From NCBI RefSeq assembly GCF_019049245.1, contig NZ_JAGMUK010000016.1, positions 95,012 through 159,011 of the forward strand: DNA of 64,000 bases, given 5' to 3'. Shown here piece by piece: positions 51,758 through 62,700 of the stretch. The position numbers and the translations under genes are program-made. A model generated the notes under the pieces. It made no database searches, was not told where the DNA came from, and worked only from the letters and a program-made list of their open reading frames with translations. This stretch comes from Streptomyces sp. AC555_RSS877. GTDB taxonomy: Bacteria > Actinomycetota > Actinomycetes > Streptomycetales > Streptomycetaceae. The number at the start of each line of letters is the position of its first letter. Position 1 is the first letter of the stretch.

Positions 51758-54700
51758 GTGACGCCAACTGCGCGGCAGCCCGTTCCGAAGCCCGGGCCTC
51801 CTCCGGCCCGTGAGCGTTGGTTCCAGCCGCGGCGCTCCGGTTACGCGTGGGAGCAGGAGGGGCTTGATCACGTACGGCAGCTGATGCCGCAGGCCGAGCC
51901 GTACCGAGCGTGGGCCACCTTCCAGTTCACCGGGTCCTCCGGCCGCGTCAACGAGTGCGATCTGCTGATCGCCGTGCCCGGTGGGGTGTACCTGCTGGAG
52001 CTGAAGGGCCACCCCGGCAGGCTGGTGAACCACGGCGACACCTGGCAGTTCCACGCCGAGCGGGTGCGCACGCTGAAGAACCCGCTGCACCTGACCGACC
52101 TCAAGGCCAAGGAGCTCAAGGACCAGCTGACGCGGGCCGCGCGCGCCCTGGGTGAGGACCCGAGGCGGATCCCCTTCATCAAGCCTGCTGTCTTCCTGCA
52201 CAACCCTGACCTGCGGAGCGAGCTCGACGAATTCCAGCAGGCCGCGGTGTACGGCCGCAACGGGGGCGGCAGCGACCTGCCGGGCGTCTGGGACGGCCTG
52301 TTGAGCATGCCGCCCGAGCGCGAGAGCTGGCGTATCACCCCGCAGACCGGCCAGCTCCTCGAACGTCTGATGAAGCACATCGGGGTCAGTCACTCCACGG
52401 CGCACCTTCGCTTCGGGGACGACTGGCGGCTGGAGCCGCGCGCGCTGGACGCGGGCCCTGGCTGGGAGGACCGGCTCGCAGTGCGCGACGACGGTCTGGT
52501 CCAAGAGAGTGGCCGGGTGCGGATATACCTGGCCGGGCAGGCGTCGTCGCCGCAGCAGCGCCAGGCGGTGGATCGGGCGGCCCTCCGCGAGTACCAGGTG
52601 CTGCAGGGCATCAACCACCGCGGCATCGTGCAGGCCGTGCAGATCCGCGAGCACGTCGGCGGCCCGGCGATCCTGTTCCGGCACCGTGCCTCGGACCTGC
52701 GGCTGGACGCCTACCTTGACGCATACGGCGGTCGGCTCACCCCTGAGGTCCGCCTGGATCTGGTGCGTCAGCTCGCCGAGGCGGTGCGCTACGCCCACAA
52801 CCGGTCCCTCTACCATCGTGCCCTGTCCGCGCGCTCGGTCTACGTGTCGGCCCAGGACGACGGCGGTGATCCGGTCTTGAGGATCGCGGACTGGCAGACC
52901 GCCGCGCGCGACTTCGAGACGACCCTGCACCGGACGTTGGGGGACACCCCACTGGACGCCGGTCTGATCGCGGACGTCGCACAGGTGTATCTCGCGCCCG
53001 AGACCGACCAGGAGTTCGCCGACCCCGTCGACCTCGACGTGTTCGGGCTGGGCAGCCTTGCCTATCTGCTGCTTACCGGCCGCCCGCCGGCCGACCGGCG
53101 CAGCGCCCTGGTGGACCGGCTGGCGGCCGAGGGCGGTCTGCATCCGTACGCGGTCGCCGACGGCATCTCCGCCGCCCTTGACTCCCTGGTGTTCCAGGCC
53201 ACCGCGGCCGACGTACGCGACCGGCCGGCGTCGGCGGACGAGTTCCTGAGGTTGCTGGACGCGGCGGAGGCCGATGCCGCGGTGCCCGAGCCATCGGGTG
53301 CGGCGGCCGTGGACCCGCTGACCGTCCAGCCGGGCCAGACGCTGGACGACACCTGGACGGTCACCCGCATCCTCGGCACGGGCGCCACCGCCCGCGCCCT
53401 GCTCGTGCGTCCCACGGCCGACGACCCGGACGACGCCGGAGCGGACTCGCCGCGTGTCTTCAAGGTCGCCCTGGACCACGAGAAGGACGCCCGCCTGTAC
53501 GCGGAGGCCGAGGCGTTGAAGGAGGTCGGCGGCGGCCACATCGTGAAACTGCTCTCCGAGCCTCGCCAGCTCGGTGGGCGCACGGTGCTGGAGATCGAAT
53601 ACGCGGGCGGTTTCCGCTCGCCGGCCGACCGGGATCCGGTCAGCCTCGGTTCCCGATTGCGGGGCGAGGGGGCGCTCGGCTACGACCAGCTGGAGCGGTT
53701 CGGCAACGACCTCTTCGGATCTCTCGACAGCCTGGCTGCCCGCGGGGTACGTCACCGCGACATCAAGCCCGACAACCTGGGCCTGTTCAAGCGCAGCGAC
53801 GGCTCCTGGCAGCTGATGCTGTTCGACTTCTCCCTGGCCGACGTACCGGACCAGGACCTGCACGCGGGGACCCGCGGTTATCTGGACCCGTTCCTCGGCG
53901 GCAGCCGCCGGGCGCGCTACGACGACCACGCCGAGCGGTACGCCGCCGCGGTCACCCTGCACGAGATGGCCTCCGGTGAGCGCCCGGTGTGGGGCGACGG
54001 CCAGACCAATCCGCTGGCCGTCCCGGACGCCAAGCTTTATGTGGCCGAAGAACTGTTCGACCAGGCGCTGAGCGCGGGTCTGACCGAGTTCTTCGAACGT
54101 GCCTTGCACCGCGATGTCGAGCAGCGCTACGACAGTCTGCGCGACATGCAGGAGGCATGGCGCCGGATCTTCCGCCGAGCCGACTCGTCACCCCCCGCGA
54201 CCACTCCCGCCACGGTCGGCATGACCGCCGACGACATCGAGGACGCCCGCGAGCAGGCCGCGGCGGCGGCCGGCCTGAAGACCCCGCTGGAGGCGGCGGG
54301 ACTGTCCCCGCGTGCGGTGTCCGTGGCGGCTGCTCTGGGCGCGTCGAGCGTCGGGGCCCTGCTCGACGTCCCTCCGCACGCGATCTCCCGCGCGCGGGGC
54401 GCGGGCAACGTGATCCGCAAGGAGCTCAACCGCCGCCACCGCCAGTGGACGCACGCCCTGCGCAAGCGCCCCGCCGCGCGAGGCCCCGTGGCCGTCCCGG
54501 CGGACGCCCAGCCGGAGGCGCTGGAGTCGGTGGAGACGCTGGCGGCCAGGCTCACGCCCCCGGAGGGCAAGCGCCGGACCAAGCCGCGCCCGGACGTCGT
54601 ACGGACCACGCTCCAGCTGCCCGGTGGCGAGCCCCTGGAGCCGTGGCCCGCTCAGCCGGCCATCGCCAAGGCCCTCGGCATCAGCCAGCCCACGGTCTCC

Positions 54701-56191
54701 CAGCATCAGCAGGCGGCGGTCGAGCAGTGGGCCGCACTGCCGTGGCTGCGCGGGATCCGCGACGAGCTGGTCGTCATCCTGGCCGAACAGGGCCGGGTGC
54801 TGACGGCGGAGGAGCTGGCCGGTGAACTGCGCGCCCGGCACGGGGCGGCGGGCGACGGCGACCCCGCCGACACGCTCGCGATGGCTCTCGCCGTGGTCCG
54901 CGCGGCCGCGGACACGGAGGCCCGTAAGCGGATCGAGGGGGGGGAGACGGGGCCCGACGCCGAACCGTCGCCCCGGCTCGCGATGCTGCGGCGCGGCGGA
55001 CGCGTGCTGCTGGCGCTGGAGGACCAGCCGGGAGCCGACGATCCGACCCCAGCCGAACTCGCCGACTACGCGGCGGAACTCGGCGTGGCCGCCGCCAGGG
55101 TGGCCCACCGCGACCCGCTGCCCGGCCGGGCGACGGTGCTGCGCGAACTGCGCGCGGTCGGCGCCCCCGAGGGCATGGCGTCCCTGGCCGACACCCGGCT
55201 CGTCGAGCTGGCTGCGGCCATGGCGGGCAGGGTCGGCGTCAGTCCGCGCCTGGAGCTCTTCCCGCTGGACCTGGACCTCGTCCGCGCCCTGCGCATCTCG
55301 CAGTCAGCCGCGGGCGTACGGGCGGACACCGGCATCGCCACAGATGACCTGCTGGCCCGGGTCCGCTCCCGCTTCCCAGGCCTGGCGGTGCTGGCCGACA
55401 CCACGTACGTGGAGCTGGAGGAGGCCCTCCAAGAGGCCGACTTCCCGCTCGTCTACGACCACCAGCGCAGACGTTTCATGCCGCGCACCCCGGAGGTGAC
55501 GGGCAGCCGTATCGAGCCGTCGGTGTCGATCCTGACCAGCACGGGTTCCCTGATCGACGCTGCTCAGAGCGATCTGGCGCTGGGCCGCGACCCGCGCCGC
55601 GTCCTGGCCGCCCGGCTGGAGACGGCACGCCGGCGGGGTGGTTTCGTCGCGCTCACTCTCAAGGGAACCGCACTGCCCTGTGTGGCGGAGCGGTTGGCAG
55701 ACCGCTTCGGCGTCGTGCCCGTCGCCCTCGACGAGTTGTTCCTGACCACACTGCGGGAACTGGCCGAGGAGCAGGGGGTCTCGTGGCAGGCGCTGCTGAA
55801 GGCGGACGCGAAGTTCTCCGTCTCGGGCACGATCGGTGCGGGTCTCGCCTCCTACACGCGACTGGCGTGTGAGCGGCTCGCGGCGCGGGTGGTCGCGCTG
55901 GCGGAGCGTTCGGGGCCGCGTACGGTCCTTCTCCTCCACCAGGCCGGCCTGGTGGCCCGCTACTGGTCGGCCGGGGGGCGCGAGCTGCTGGTGGTGTTGC
56001 AGGAGGCGGCTCGGCGGCCGGCCGATCCTCCGCACGGCCTGTGGCTCCTCGTCCCCATGGAGGACCCGGAGGCTTCGGCCGCTCTGGACGGGTGCACGGT
56101 GGACGTCGTGGACCGGAGCGAGAAGGCGGAGCTGGTGGGGCTGTTCCTGAAGGAGTTGGAGGAGCAGCAGGACGGCGTACGGGTGCCGTAG
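51758..56191 (+). CDS. pglW: PglW-like BREX-2 protein: NERD domain, degenerate kinase and serine/threonine kinase
   Basis: This 1477-residue protein has the layout and size of PglW. A NERD nuclease-related domain occupies about residues 35-145, with ECDLLIAV at about 65 and LELKG at about 77. A first kinase-like domain (about 250-500) lacks the catalytic Asp (YHRALSARS replaces HRD) and has ADW for DFG, so it is a pseudokinase. A second kinase (about 530-810) has HRDIKPDN at about 665 and FDFSLAD at about 690, and looks active. A helix-rich C-terminal half follows, including a helix-turn-helix (KALGISQPTVSQH). In Pgl/BREX-2, PglW phosphorylates other components. The GTG at 51758 follows AGGAGG. 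Confidence 0.88.
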   Translation: MTPTARQPVPKPGPPPARERWFQPRRSGYAWEQEGLDHVRQLMPQAEPYRAWATFQFTGSSGRVNECDLLIAVPGGVYLLELKGHPGRLVNHGDTWQFHAERVRTLKNPLHLTDLKAKELKDQLTRAARALGEDPRRIPFIKPAVFLHNPDLRSELDEFQQAAVYGRNGGGSDLPGVWDGLLSMPPERESWRITPQTGQLLERLMKHIGVSHSTAHLRFGDDWRLEPRALDAGPGWEDRLAVRDDGLVQESGRVRIYLAGQASSPQQRQAVDRAALREYQVLQGINHRGIVQAVQIREHVGGPAILFRHRASDLRLDAYLDAYGGRLTPEVRLDLVRQLAEAVRYAHNRSLYHRALSARSVYVSAQDDGGDPVLRIADWQTAARDFETTLHRTLGDTPLDAGLIADVAQVYLAPETDQEFADPVDLDVFGLGSLAYLLLTGRPPADRRSALVDRLAAEGGLHPYAVADGISAALDSLVFQATAADVRDRPASADEFLRLLDAAEADAAVPEPSGAAAVDPLTVQPGQTLDDTWTVTRILGTGATARALLVRPTADDPDDAGADSPRVFKVALDHEKDARLYAEAEALKEVGGGHIVKLLSEPRQLGGRTVLEIEYAGGFRSPADRDPVSLGSRLRGEGALGYDQLERFGNDLFGSLDSLAARGVRHRDIKPDNLGLFKRSDGSWQLMLFDFSLADVPDQDLHAGTRGYLDPFLGGSRRARYDDHAERYAAAVTLHEMASGERPVWGDGQTNPLAVPDAKLYVAEELFDQALSAGLTEFFERALHRDVEQRYDSLRDMQEAWRRIFRRADSSPPATTPATVGMTADDIEDAREQAAAAAGLKTPLEAAGLSPRAVSVAAALGASSVGALLDVPPHAISRARGAGNVIRKELNRRHRQWTHALRKRPAARGPVAVPADAQPEALESVETLAARLTPPEGKRRTKPRPDVVRTTLQLPGGEPLEPWPAQPAIAKALGISQPTVSQHQQAAVEQWAALPWLRGIRDELVVILAEQGRVLTAEELAGELRARHGAAGDGDPADTLAMALAVVRAAADTEARKRIEGGETGPDAEPSPRLAMLRRGGRVLLALEDQPGADDPTPAELADYAAELGVAAARVAHRDPLPGRATVLRELRAVGAPEGMASLADTRLVELAAAMAGRVGVSPRLELFPLDLDLVRALRISQSAAGVRADTGIATDDLLARVRSRFPGLAVLADTTYVELEEALQEADFPLVYDHQRRRFMPRTPEVTGSRIEPSVSILTSTGSLIDAAQSDLALGRDPRRVLAARLETARRRGGFVALTLKGTALPCVAERLADRFGVVPVALDELFLTTLRELAEEQGVSWQALLKADAKFSVSGTIGAGLASYTRLACERLAARVVALAERSGPRTVLLLHQAGLVARYWSAGGRELLVVLQEAARRPADPPHGLWLLVPMEDPEASAALDGCTVDVVDRSEKAELVGLFLKELEEQQDGVRVP

Positions 56192-56291
56192 GCAGGGAAG
56201 TTGAGAGCGGGGGGCTGGCAAGTTCCGCGCTCGACGTTCTTGTTGGGTTCGCAATCCACCTGCCTCATGCCGATGATCGGCTTAGGATCCG

Positions 56292-56756
56292 GTGGTGCCG
56301 GAAAAGCCTCAAGAGGACCAGTTCGCCGCCGCCGCGACGCGGCACTTCCGCGACGCCGACTACCTGCACAAGGGCTCTCGACTGCCCTCCGCCGACCACC
56401 TCTACGGGTTCGCGGCCGAGTGCGCGGTGAAGAGTCTGTTGCTGCGGTTCACGGAAGTGACCATGGGCTCGCCCAAACCCGAGGCCCCGCACCCCGACGA
56501 CCCGGACCGCACCATCGAGTTCGGTCATGTCAACGAACTGGTCAGGGAGGTCAAAGTGCTGGCACGCGGTCGGTCCGGGCCGGCACTCAGCACCGCGCTC
56601 GACGGCGACCTGCGTGCCTTCAGAAGGTGGCGTGTGCATCACCGCTACTCGGACGGCACCTACGCACAGACGGAAGTGGTGGACAAGCGCCGGGACGCGG
56701 CCCACCGCATACTCGCCCTGCACGAACAGGCCGTGCTCAACGGAAGGCTCGCGTGA
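56292..56756 (+). CDS. Small HEPN-like protein of the defence island
   Basis: This 154-residue protein is mostly alpha-helical, with AAAATRHFRDADYLHKGSR and YGFAAECAVKSLLLRF near the start. Further on it has RRWRVHHRY, where R-x4-H fits the HEPN catalytic motif. HEPN proteins often are RNases or toxin-like partners in defence loci, so this may be an effector or antitoxin-coupled toxin. Assignment is by pattern only. GTG 56292 and GTG 56295 are both possible; AGGA lies four to seven bases upstream. Its stop overlaps the next GTG (56753), so it is coupled to the ParA-like gene. Confidence 0.5.
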   Translation: MVPEKPQEDQFAAAATRHFRDADYLHKGSRLPSADHLYGFAAECAVKSLLLRFTEVTMGSPKPEAPHPDDPDRTIEFGHVNELVREVKVLARGRSGPALSTALDGDLRAFRRWRVHHRYSDGTYAQTEVVDKRRDAAHRILALHEQAVLNGRLA

Positions 56757-58108
56757 CCACCTCTCCCTTCGTCGTCCGCTTCGACGAGGCCCGGCAGCGA
56801 GCGTTCGAGATCGCGCGTGCCGTGGCCGCACAGGGTTTCTCCGTGGTGCTCGTCCGGGACGTGTCCGGCCGTTTCTCCCTGGTTGTCGACGACACGGGTG
56901 AGGACGGCACGGACCGGCTGCGGGACGCCTGGACGGCGGAGCTCACCGAGCGCCTGGGCCGGTACCGGTCCGACCAGCCCGTGCTGCTCACCTCCGAGAT
57001 GTTCTCTGCGGACGCGGTACTGAACTCCCCCCGCACCGTGTCAGACCCCGCCGGATCGTCCGACGGGGGCTCGGTCCGTTTCCTGGACAACACGGTCGTC
57101 GGCGAGGACTGGGCCAAGGTGTCCACTCCCGAGTTCGCTCCCGGCAGGCCCCGCCCGTATCGCATCGCCCTCTACGGGTTCAAGGGCGGCGTCGGCAGAA
57201 CGACGGCGATGTCCATGCTCGCGCGCCGACTGTCCGACCGGGGACATTCCGTCCTGGTGGTCGACCTGGACCTGGAGTCGCCGGGTGCGGGTCCGTTGCT
57301 CGTGGGTAAGGAGCTGCCGCAGTACGGGCTGGTGGACCAGCTCGTGGAGGCGGCGGTGGGCAACGCCGAGGACCTGGAGATCGTGACGCGTTCCTCGTAC
57401 ACGCCCAAGGTCCGCGTCGGTGAACTGTGGGTGGCTCCGGCACGGGGCCAGGGCGCCGAGGGTGTCCCGTACTCGTACGTGGACAAGCTGAACCGCATCT
57501 ACGCCGAAACCCCCGCCGCGTCCTTCGCGGACCGGCTGGAGCAGGCGTTGTGCGCTTGCGAGGACGCCGTGGAACGGTACAGCGACAGCGGCCGGCACCC
57601 CGACGTCGTCCTGCTGGACAGCCGGGCCGGCATCCACGACGTGGCGGCCGTCACCATCTCCCGGCTGTCCGACCTGGCGCTGCTGTTCGGCGCGAACAAC
57701 GACCAGACCTGGGAGGGCTACGGCGACCTGTTCACGGCCTGGCAGGTCTCCGGTCAGGCCCCGCGCATCGAGGAGAAGCTGCGCATGGTGGCCTCGATGG
57801 TCCCCGACTCGGTGCACTATCCGATGGAGAAGTACCTGGAGGCGTTCCGCGAGCGGGCGTTCGAGTGCTTCAGCGTGCTGTACGGCGAGGTCGCACCGGA
57901 CGAGACGTCGCGCAGGAACGACGACTCGGCCCCCCACTGGGCCATCCCCATCCTGTTCGAGCCGGGACTGGTCGGCATGGACGCGGGCAACGCGCCGGGT
58001 TGGCAGGACCGCGCGTTCGTCCAGGCCGCGTACGGTGAATTCCTGGCCACCATCAGCGAGATGGTCAGGCTTGCCCTGGCCGCGCGCGGGGACCAGGAAG
58101 GACCGTGA
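56753..58108 (+). CDS. ParA/MinD-like ATPase of the defence island
   Basis: This 451-residue protein has an N-terminal extension of about 135 residues. A deviant Walker A, KGGVGRTT (144-151), and VLVVDLDLESPG with the DLDLE Walker A' strand follow. VVLLDSRAGIHDV supplies Walker B. It is a SIMIBI-class ATPase of the ParA/MinD type, but not near partition genes. The partner is probably the next P-loop ATPase, whose gene overlaps its stop (58106-58108). It could act as a switch that senses phage DNA or assembles the complex, perhaps in place of PglY. No known BREX-2 component has this fold. Confidence 0.8.
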   Translation: MTTSPFVVRFDEARQRAFEIARAVAAQGFSVVLVRDVSGRFSLVVDDTGEDGTDRLRDAWTAELTERLGRYRSDQPVLLTSEMFSADAVLNSPRTVSDPAGSSDGGSVRFLDNTVVGEDWAKVSTPEFAPGRPRPYRIALYGFKGGVGRTTAMSMLARRLSDRGHSVLVVDLDLESPGAGPLLVGKELPQYGLVDQLVEAAVGNAEDLEIVTRSSYTPKVRVGELWVAPARGQGAEGVPYSYVDKLNRIYAETPAASFADRLEQALCACEDAVERYSDSGRHPDVVLLDSRAGIHDVAAVTISRLSDLALLFGANNDQTWEGYGDLFTAWQVSGQAPRIEEKLRMVASMVPDSVHYPMEKYLEAFRERAFECFSVLYGEVAPDETSRRNDDSAPHWAIPILFEPGLVGMDAGNAPGWQDRAFVQAAYGEFLATISEMVRLALAARGDQEGP

Positions 58109-59592
58109 TGACCGACGCCCCTCTCACCGCGGGCGAGTACCGCGACCTGCTGTCGGCCGCGCTGGAGGAGGCCGCGTACGCCGACACCCGGCCGCCCACC
58201 GCGCACACCCTGTTCATGCCGGACTCGCACCGCACGGCCCTCTACGTCGACAACACGGTGGTGCCGGGCGGGCGGGGCGTCGGCAAGACCTTCTGGTACC
58301 GCTCACTGTTGGACGACGGCCTGCGTGAGTTGGCGGCCACCGAGTACCGCATTCGGCGGCTGAACCGGCTCAGGGTCGCCCGGGGCTACGGTCTTGACTG
58401 GATCTCCGAGTGCTATCCGGGTCCCGGTGACCTGAACGGCATGATCGCGTCCGGTGAGCAGCCGTACGACATCTGGTACACGGTCCTCCTGGTGGCCCTC
58501 GGCCAGGAGGAGCTGCGCACACTGACCGAATGGCCCGACAAGGTCGCCTGGGTACGGGCCCACCCCGGACCGGCCCAGCGCACGGTGGAGCACGCGGACC
58601 GGCAGGCGTATGAGGAGAACATCGTCCACCTGCTGCTCTTCGACGCCCTGGAGCACCTGCACCACGACCGCCTGCATGCCGACCGGCTCGTGGGCGGCAT
58701 CCTGCGCCTCGCCCTGCAGATGCGGTTCGGCACGCGCAACATCCGCCTGAAGGTGTTCATCCGCCCGGACATGTTCGACGCGGCGAAGCTCCACTTCGCG
58801 GACGCCTCCAAACTGTCGGGCTACGCGGCCCGCCTGGAGTGGACCCGCGCCGACCTGTACGGGCTGCTGTTCCACTTCCTCGGCAACGAGGACGGGGAGC
58901 TGGCCGAGCTGGCGCACCGCTTCCGTCGCGTTACGGGTGGATGGGAACCGCTCGCCTGGGGCGCGCGGCACGTTCCCCCGGCCCTTCTGCGCAACGACGA
59001 GGAGATCCAGAGCGAGCTGTTCGAGCAGATCGCGGACCCGTTCATGGGCGCCAACTACCGCAAGGGCAGGCCCTACACGTGGCTGCCCAACCATCTGATG
59101 GACGGCCAGGGCAGGATCAGTCCCCGCAGTTTCCTCAAGGCCCTGTGGACGGCGGCCGAGGCCACACGCTCGGGCTGGCCGGGCCATGACCGTGCCCTGC
59201 ACCAGGAGGCGATCCGCAAGGGCGTGCAGGACGCGTCGCAGGGCCGGGTGGACGAGGTCAGCGAGGACACGCCGTGGGTGAAGCTGGCCATAGAGGCGCT
59301 TGAGGGCTGCCAGGTGCCGATCGAGGAGGAAACCGTGCTCCGCATCTGGCAGGACGGGAACCTGCCGGCGCAGCTCGCGAAGGACTCCGCGCGTTACGCC
59401 CAGGCCGACATCCCCGAGCGCGTCCGCACGGGCCCCCGGCACCCCGACGACCTGCCACGGCTGATCACCGAATTGAGGGAGCTCGGCGTGATGACGGGGC
59501 CCCGCAGTGACGGGCGGCTCGACCTGCCCGACGTGTACCGGATCGCCTTCGGGCTGGGGCGCAAGGGCGGGGTTTCGAAGCCGACGCCGTAG
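58108..59592 (+). CDS. P-loop ATPase (Sll1717-like) of the defence island
   Basis: This 494-residue protein has Walker A GGRGVGKT (54-61) after DNTVVPG, and the Walker B-like LLLFDALEHL (about 175). It resembles uncharacterised P-loop ATPases such as the Sll1717 family, probably STAND/AAA-type signalling NTPases. It overlaps the ParA-like gene stop by one base (an in-frame GTG at 58105 is possible). The tight coupling suggests a two-protein complex. About 120 bases follow before the pglX start. I cannot name a confident function. Confidence 0.7.
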   Translation: MTDAPLTAGEYRDLLSAALEEAAYADTRPPTAHTLFMPDSHRTALYVDNTVVPGGRGVGKTFWYRSLLDDGLRELAATEYRIRRLNRLRVARGYGLDWISECYPGPGDLNGMIASGEQPYDIWYTVLLVALGQEELRTLTEWPDKVAWVRAHPGPAQRTVEHADRQAYEENIVHLLLFDALEHLHHDRLHADRLVGGILRLALQMRFGTRNIRLKVFIRPDMFDAAKLHFADASKLSGYAARLEWTRADLYGLLFHFLGNEDGELAELAHRFRRVTGGWEPLAWGARHVPPALLRNDEEIQSELFEQIADPFMGANYRKGRPYTWLPNHLMDGQGRISPRSFLKALWTAAEATRSGWPGHDRALHQEAIRKGVQDASQGRVDEVSEDTPWVKLAIEALEGCQVPIEEETVLRIWQDGNLPAQLAKDSARYAQADIPERVRTGPRHPDDLPRLITELRELGVMTGPRSDGRLDLPDVYRIAFGLGRKGGVSKPTP

Positions 59593-59709
59593 CCGGGTGG
59601 CAGGGCTTCGCTGCTCCCGGCCGCTCACGGTTCGTATGTCCGGGCTGGCAGGATGGGCGGACGGCCGTGGTAATGCGGCGGTTGTGATGGGGATGGAGAG
59701 GTTCCGCCG

Positions 59710-62700
59710 GTGTCGTCTGAGGAAGCCCGCACTACGACGGGCGCGTCGCTGGACCGCGAGAGGCAGCAGGCGCTGCTCAAGGATCTGCAGAAGCAGGTCG
59801 CGCTGCTGGAGGAGGACCTCAGGGGGCGGGCGGGGCTGGAGGAGTTCGACCCTCCGTTGCTGGCCGAGTACGCCCACGCCGTGGAGTCGGAGCGCACTGT
59901 CGCTGACCACTACGAGACCTGGCTCGACGGGCGGCTGGTGCAGATCGCCGCCGCGTGGGTCCTGGCGTGCGTCTTCGTCCGCTTCAGCGAGGACAACGGG
60001 CTCATCCCGGACGCCTGGCTTTCCGGTCCCGGTGACCGCCTGGCCGAGGCGCAGGACCGGCACGACGACCACTTCCGGCTCCACCCCGACCAGAACGACC
60101 GGGACTGGCTGAAGGCGGCCTTCAAGGCGCTCGCCGAGGCCCACCCGACTGCGGCCGACCTCTTCGACGAAGAGCACAACCCGATGTGGGAGGTCACGCC
60201 GTCGTACGAGGCCGCCACCCGCCTGCTCGCCTTCTGGCGCGAGCGGGGCCCGGACGGCGAGATCCGCTACGACTTCACCGACCCGGAGCTGAGCACGCGC
60301 TTCCTCGGCGACCTGTACCAGGACCTCTCGGAGTACGCCCGCAAGACGTACGCCCTGCTGCAGACCCCGGTGTTCGTCGAGGAGTTCATCCTCGACCTGA
60401 CCTTGGAGCCGGCGGTGGAGGAGTTCGGCCTCGACCCCGTGTGGAAGTACCGGCCGGAGGGGTGGCGGGGGGATGTGGATGACGACGGTCAGGTTCATGG
60501 CCTGCGTTGCATCGACCCTGCGTGTGGGTCGGGGCACTTCCTGCTGGGGTTGTTCGGGCGGTTGCTGGAGAAGTGGCGGGAGTTGGAGCCCGGGACTGAC
60601 CCGTGGGTGCTGATTCGGCGGGCGCTGGAGTCGGTGCATGGGGCGGACAAGAACCCGTTCGCGGTGTCGATTGCTCGATTCCGGCTGCTGGTGGCTGCGC
60701 TGAAGGCGGGCGAGGTGCGGGAGCTGCGGCGGGCGCCGGGGCTGCCGATTCGGGTGGCTGTGGCGGATTCGTTGTTGCATGGGCGTGAGGCGGGGCAGGA
60801 GGCCGGGCCGACGCTGGATGACGCGGAGCGGGGGGAGGTCTTCACGTACCGGACGGAGGACGTCAAGGGGTACGTGAAGGAGGTGGATCTGCTGGGGCGG
60901 GGCTCTTATCACGTGGTGGTGGGGAACCCGCCGTATATCACGGTTAAGGACAAGCAGGAGAACCAGAATTACCGGGATGTGTACTGGGCTTGTTCACGCC
61001 AGTACTCGTTGTCGGTGCCGTTCGCGCAGCGGATCTTCGAGCTTGCCTTGCGTGCAGGTGGTGACAACCGAGACGGTGGTTTCACCGGGCAGATCACGGC
61101 GAACTCTTTCATGAAACGCGAGTTCGGCAAGGTTCTTATTGAGTCGTTCTTCCATGGCGGACCCTACAAGGATCCAGTAAGCGGACGTAAGCGTCAATTC
61201 GCCGGTGTGGAACTGACGCATGTCATTGATACCTCAGGTGCTTACATTCCGGGGCATGGCACCCCAACGGTGATCCTGGCTGGGCGTAATCAGGTGGCGC
61301 GCCAGGCTCAGCCGATTCGAGCTGTACTGGGGGTGCGAGGTGAAGCCAGTGTTCCTGAGGGTGACACGCTCGGGCCTGTGTGGATCGCGATTACCGAGCA
61401 GGTGAGGAATCCGGGGAGCGAGTCGGAATGGGTAAGCGTCGAGGACGCGAAGCGGGCGCGGTTCGCGTCCTTTCCCTGGTCCCTTTCCGGAGGTGGTGCT
61501 CAACCTCTCATGCACCTGCTTGAGCAAGCGCCCGGGCGACTCAAGGACTCGATCTCGGAGATTGGGCGCACTACGCACACTGGGCTTGATGAGGCTTATT
61601 ACATGCCTCCGGCTTCTTCGGTTACCCGGGGATTGACCTTTGGAACGGTGCCAGTAATTCTTGGGGACGAAGTTCGGGACTACCATATTTCGTCTTCTAC
61701 GCGTACCTTCTTCCCTTACGCCACGATCGCTCCGGAGAGTGTGCGCGGCAGTGCCCGGGCGCTACTTGCCACGGAAAAACAATTCCTCTGGGGGAACCGC
61801 ACAGTACTTCGCGAGCGGTTGGACTTCGGGGAGACCCCGGAGCAGCGAGGGCTCAGCTGGTTCGAGCACAGTATGTTCTTTCCTAAGCGGTACCGTAGCC
61901 ATCTTTCTGTTGCTTTCTCCTTTGTTTCCACGCATAACCACTTCGTGTTGGACCGGGGCGGGAAGGTGTTCAAGCAGTCCGCTCCCGTGATCAAGCTGCC
62001 AGCAGGAGCCAACGAGGAGCGGCACTTGGAGCTGTTGGGGGTGTTGAACTCCTCGGCAGCTTGCTTCTGGCTGAAGCAGGTCAGCCATGACAAGGGGATT
62101 CGCGGGGAAGGAGGCGGATTCACTAGCGACGACTGGGAACGCTTCTACGAGTTCACTGGCACCAAGCTTCAGGAGTTCCCGCTCCCGAAGACCCTTCCGC
62201 TGTCTCTCGCCCGCGAGCTCGACACACTTGCCCAGAAGCTGGTCGAGTGTGAGCCTTCCGCTCTAACTCCCTCCGCCACCCCCACCCGCGCTGCCCTCGA
62301 TGAAGCTTGTGCTGCCCAGGACCGCATCCGGGCGCGGATGATCCTGCTTCAGGAAGAGCTGGACTGGAACGTGTACGGCGCTTACGGGCTGCTCATGCCC
62401 AAGGAGGTCTCGCTCACCACGCTGCCAAGCGACCTCGTCGAGCTGAGCGACGCCGACATGCCTCAACTTCAGCTTGGACAGCGAGCCTTCGAGATCGCGC
62501 TGAAGAAGCGGGTTGATGACGAGGAGATTGAGACCGTCTGGTTCGACCGGCACGGGTCGACCGAGACCGCGACCGCAAAGATCCCGGCCGACTGGCCCGA
62601 TGCGTACAAGAAGGTCGTCCAGGCCCGGCTCGACCTCATCGAGTCCAACAAGGACATCCGGCTGATCGAGCGCCCCGAGTACAAGCGGCGCTGGTCCACC

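Noticed and set aside
56753..58108. ParA-like gene considered a plasmid partition gene
   Set aside because: No ParB homologue, centromere-like repeats or replication gene lies nearby, and the neighbours are defence genes.
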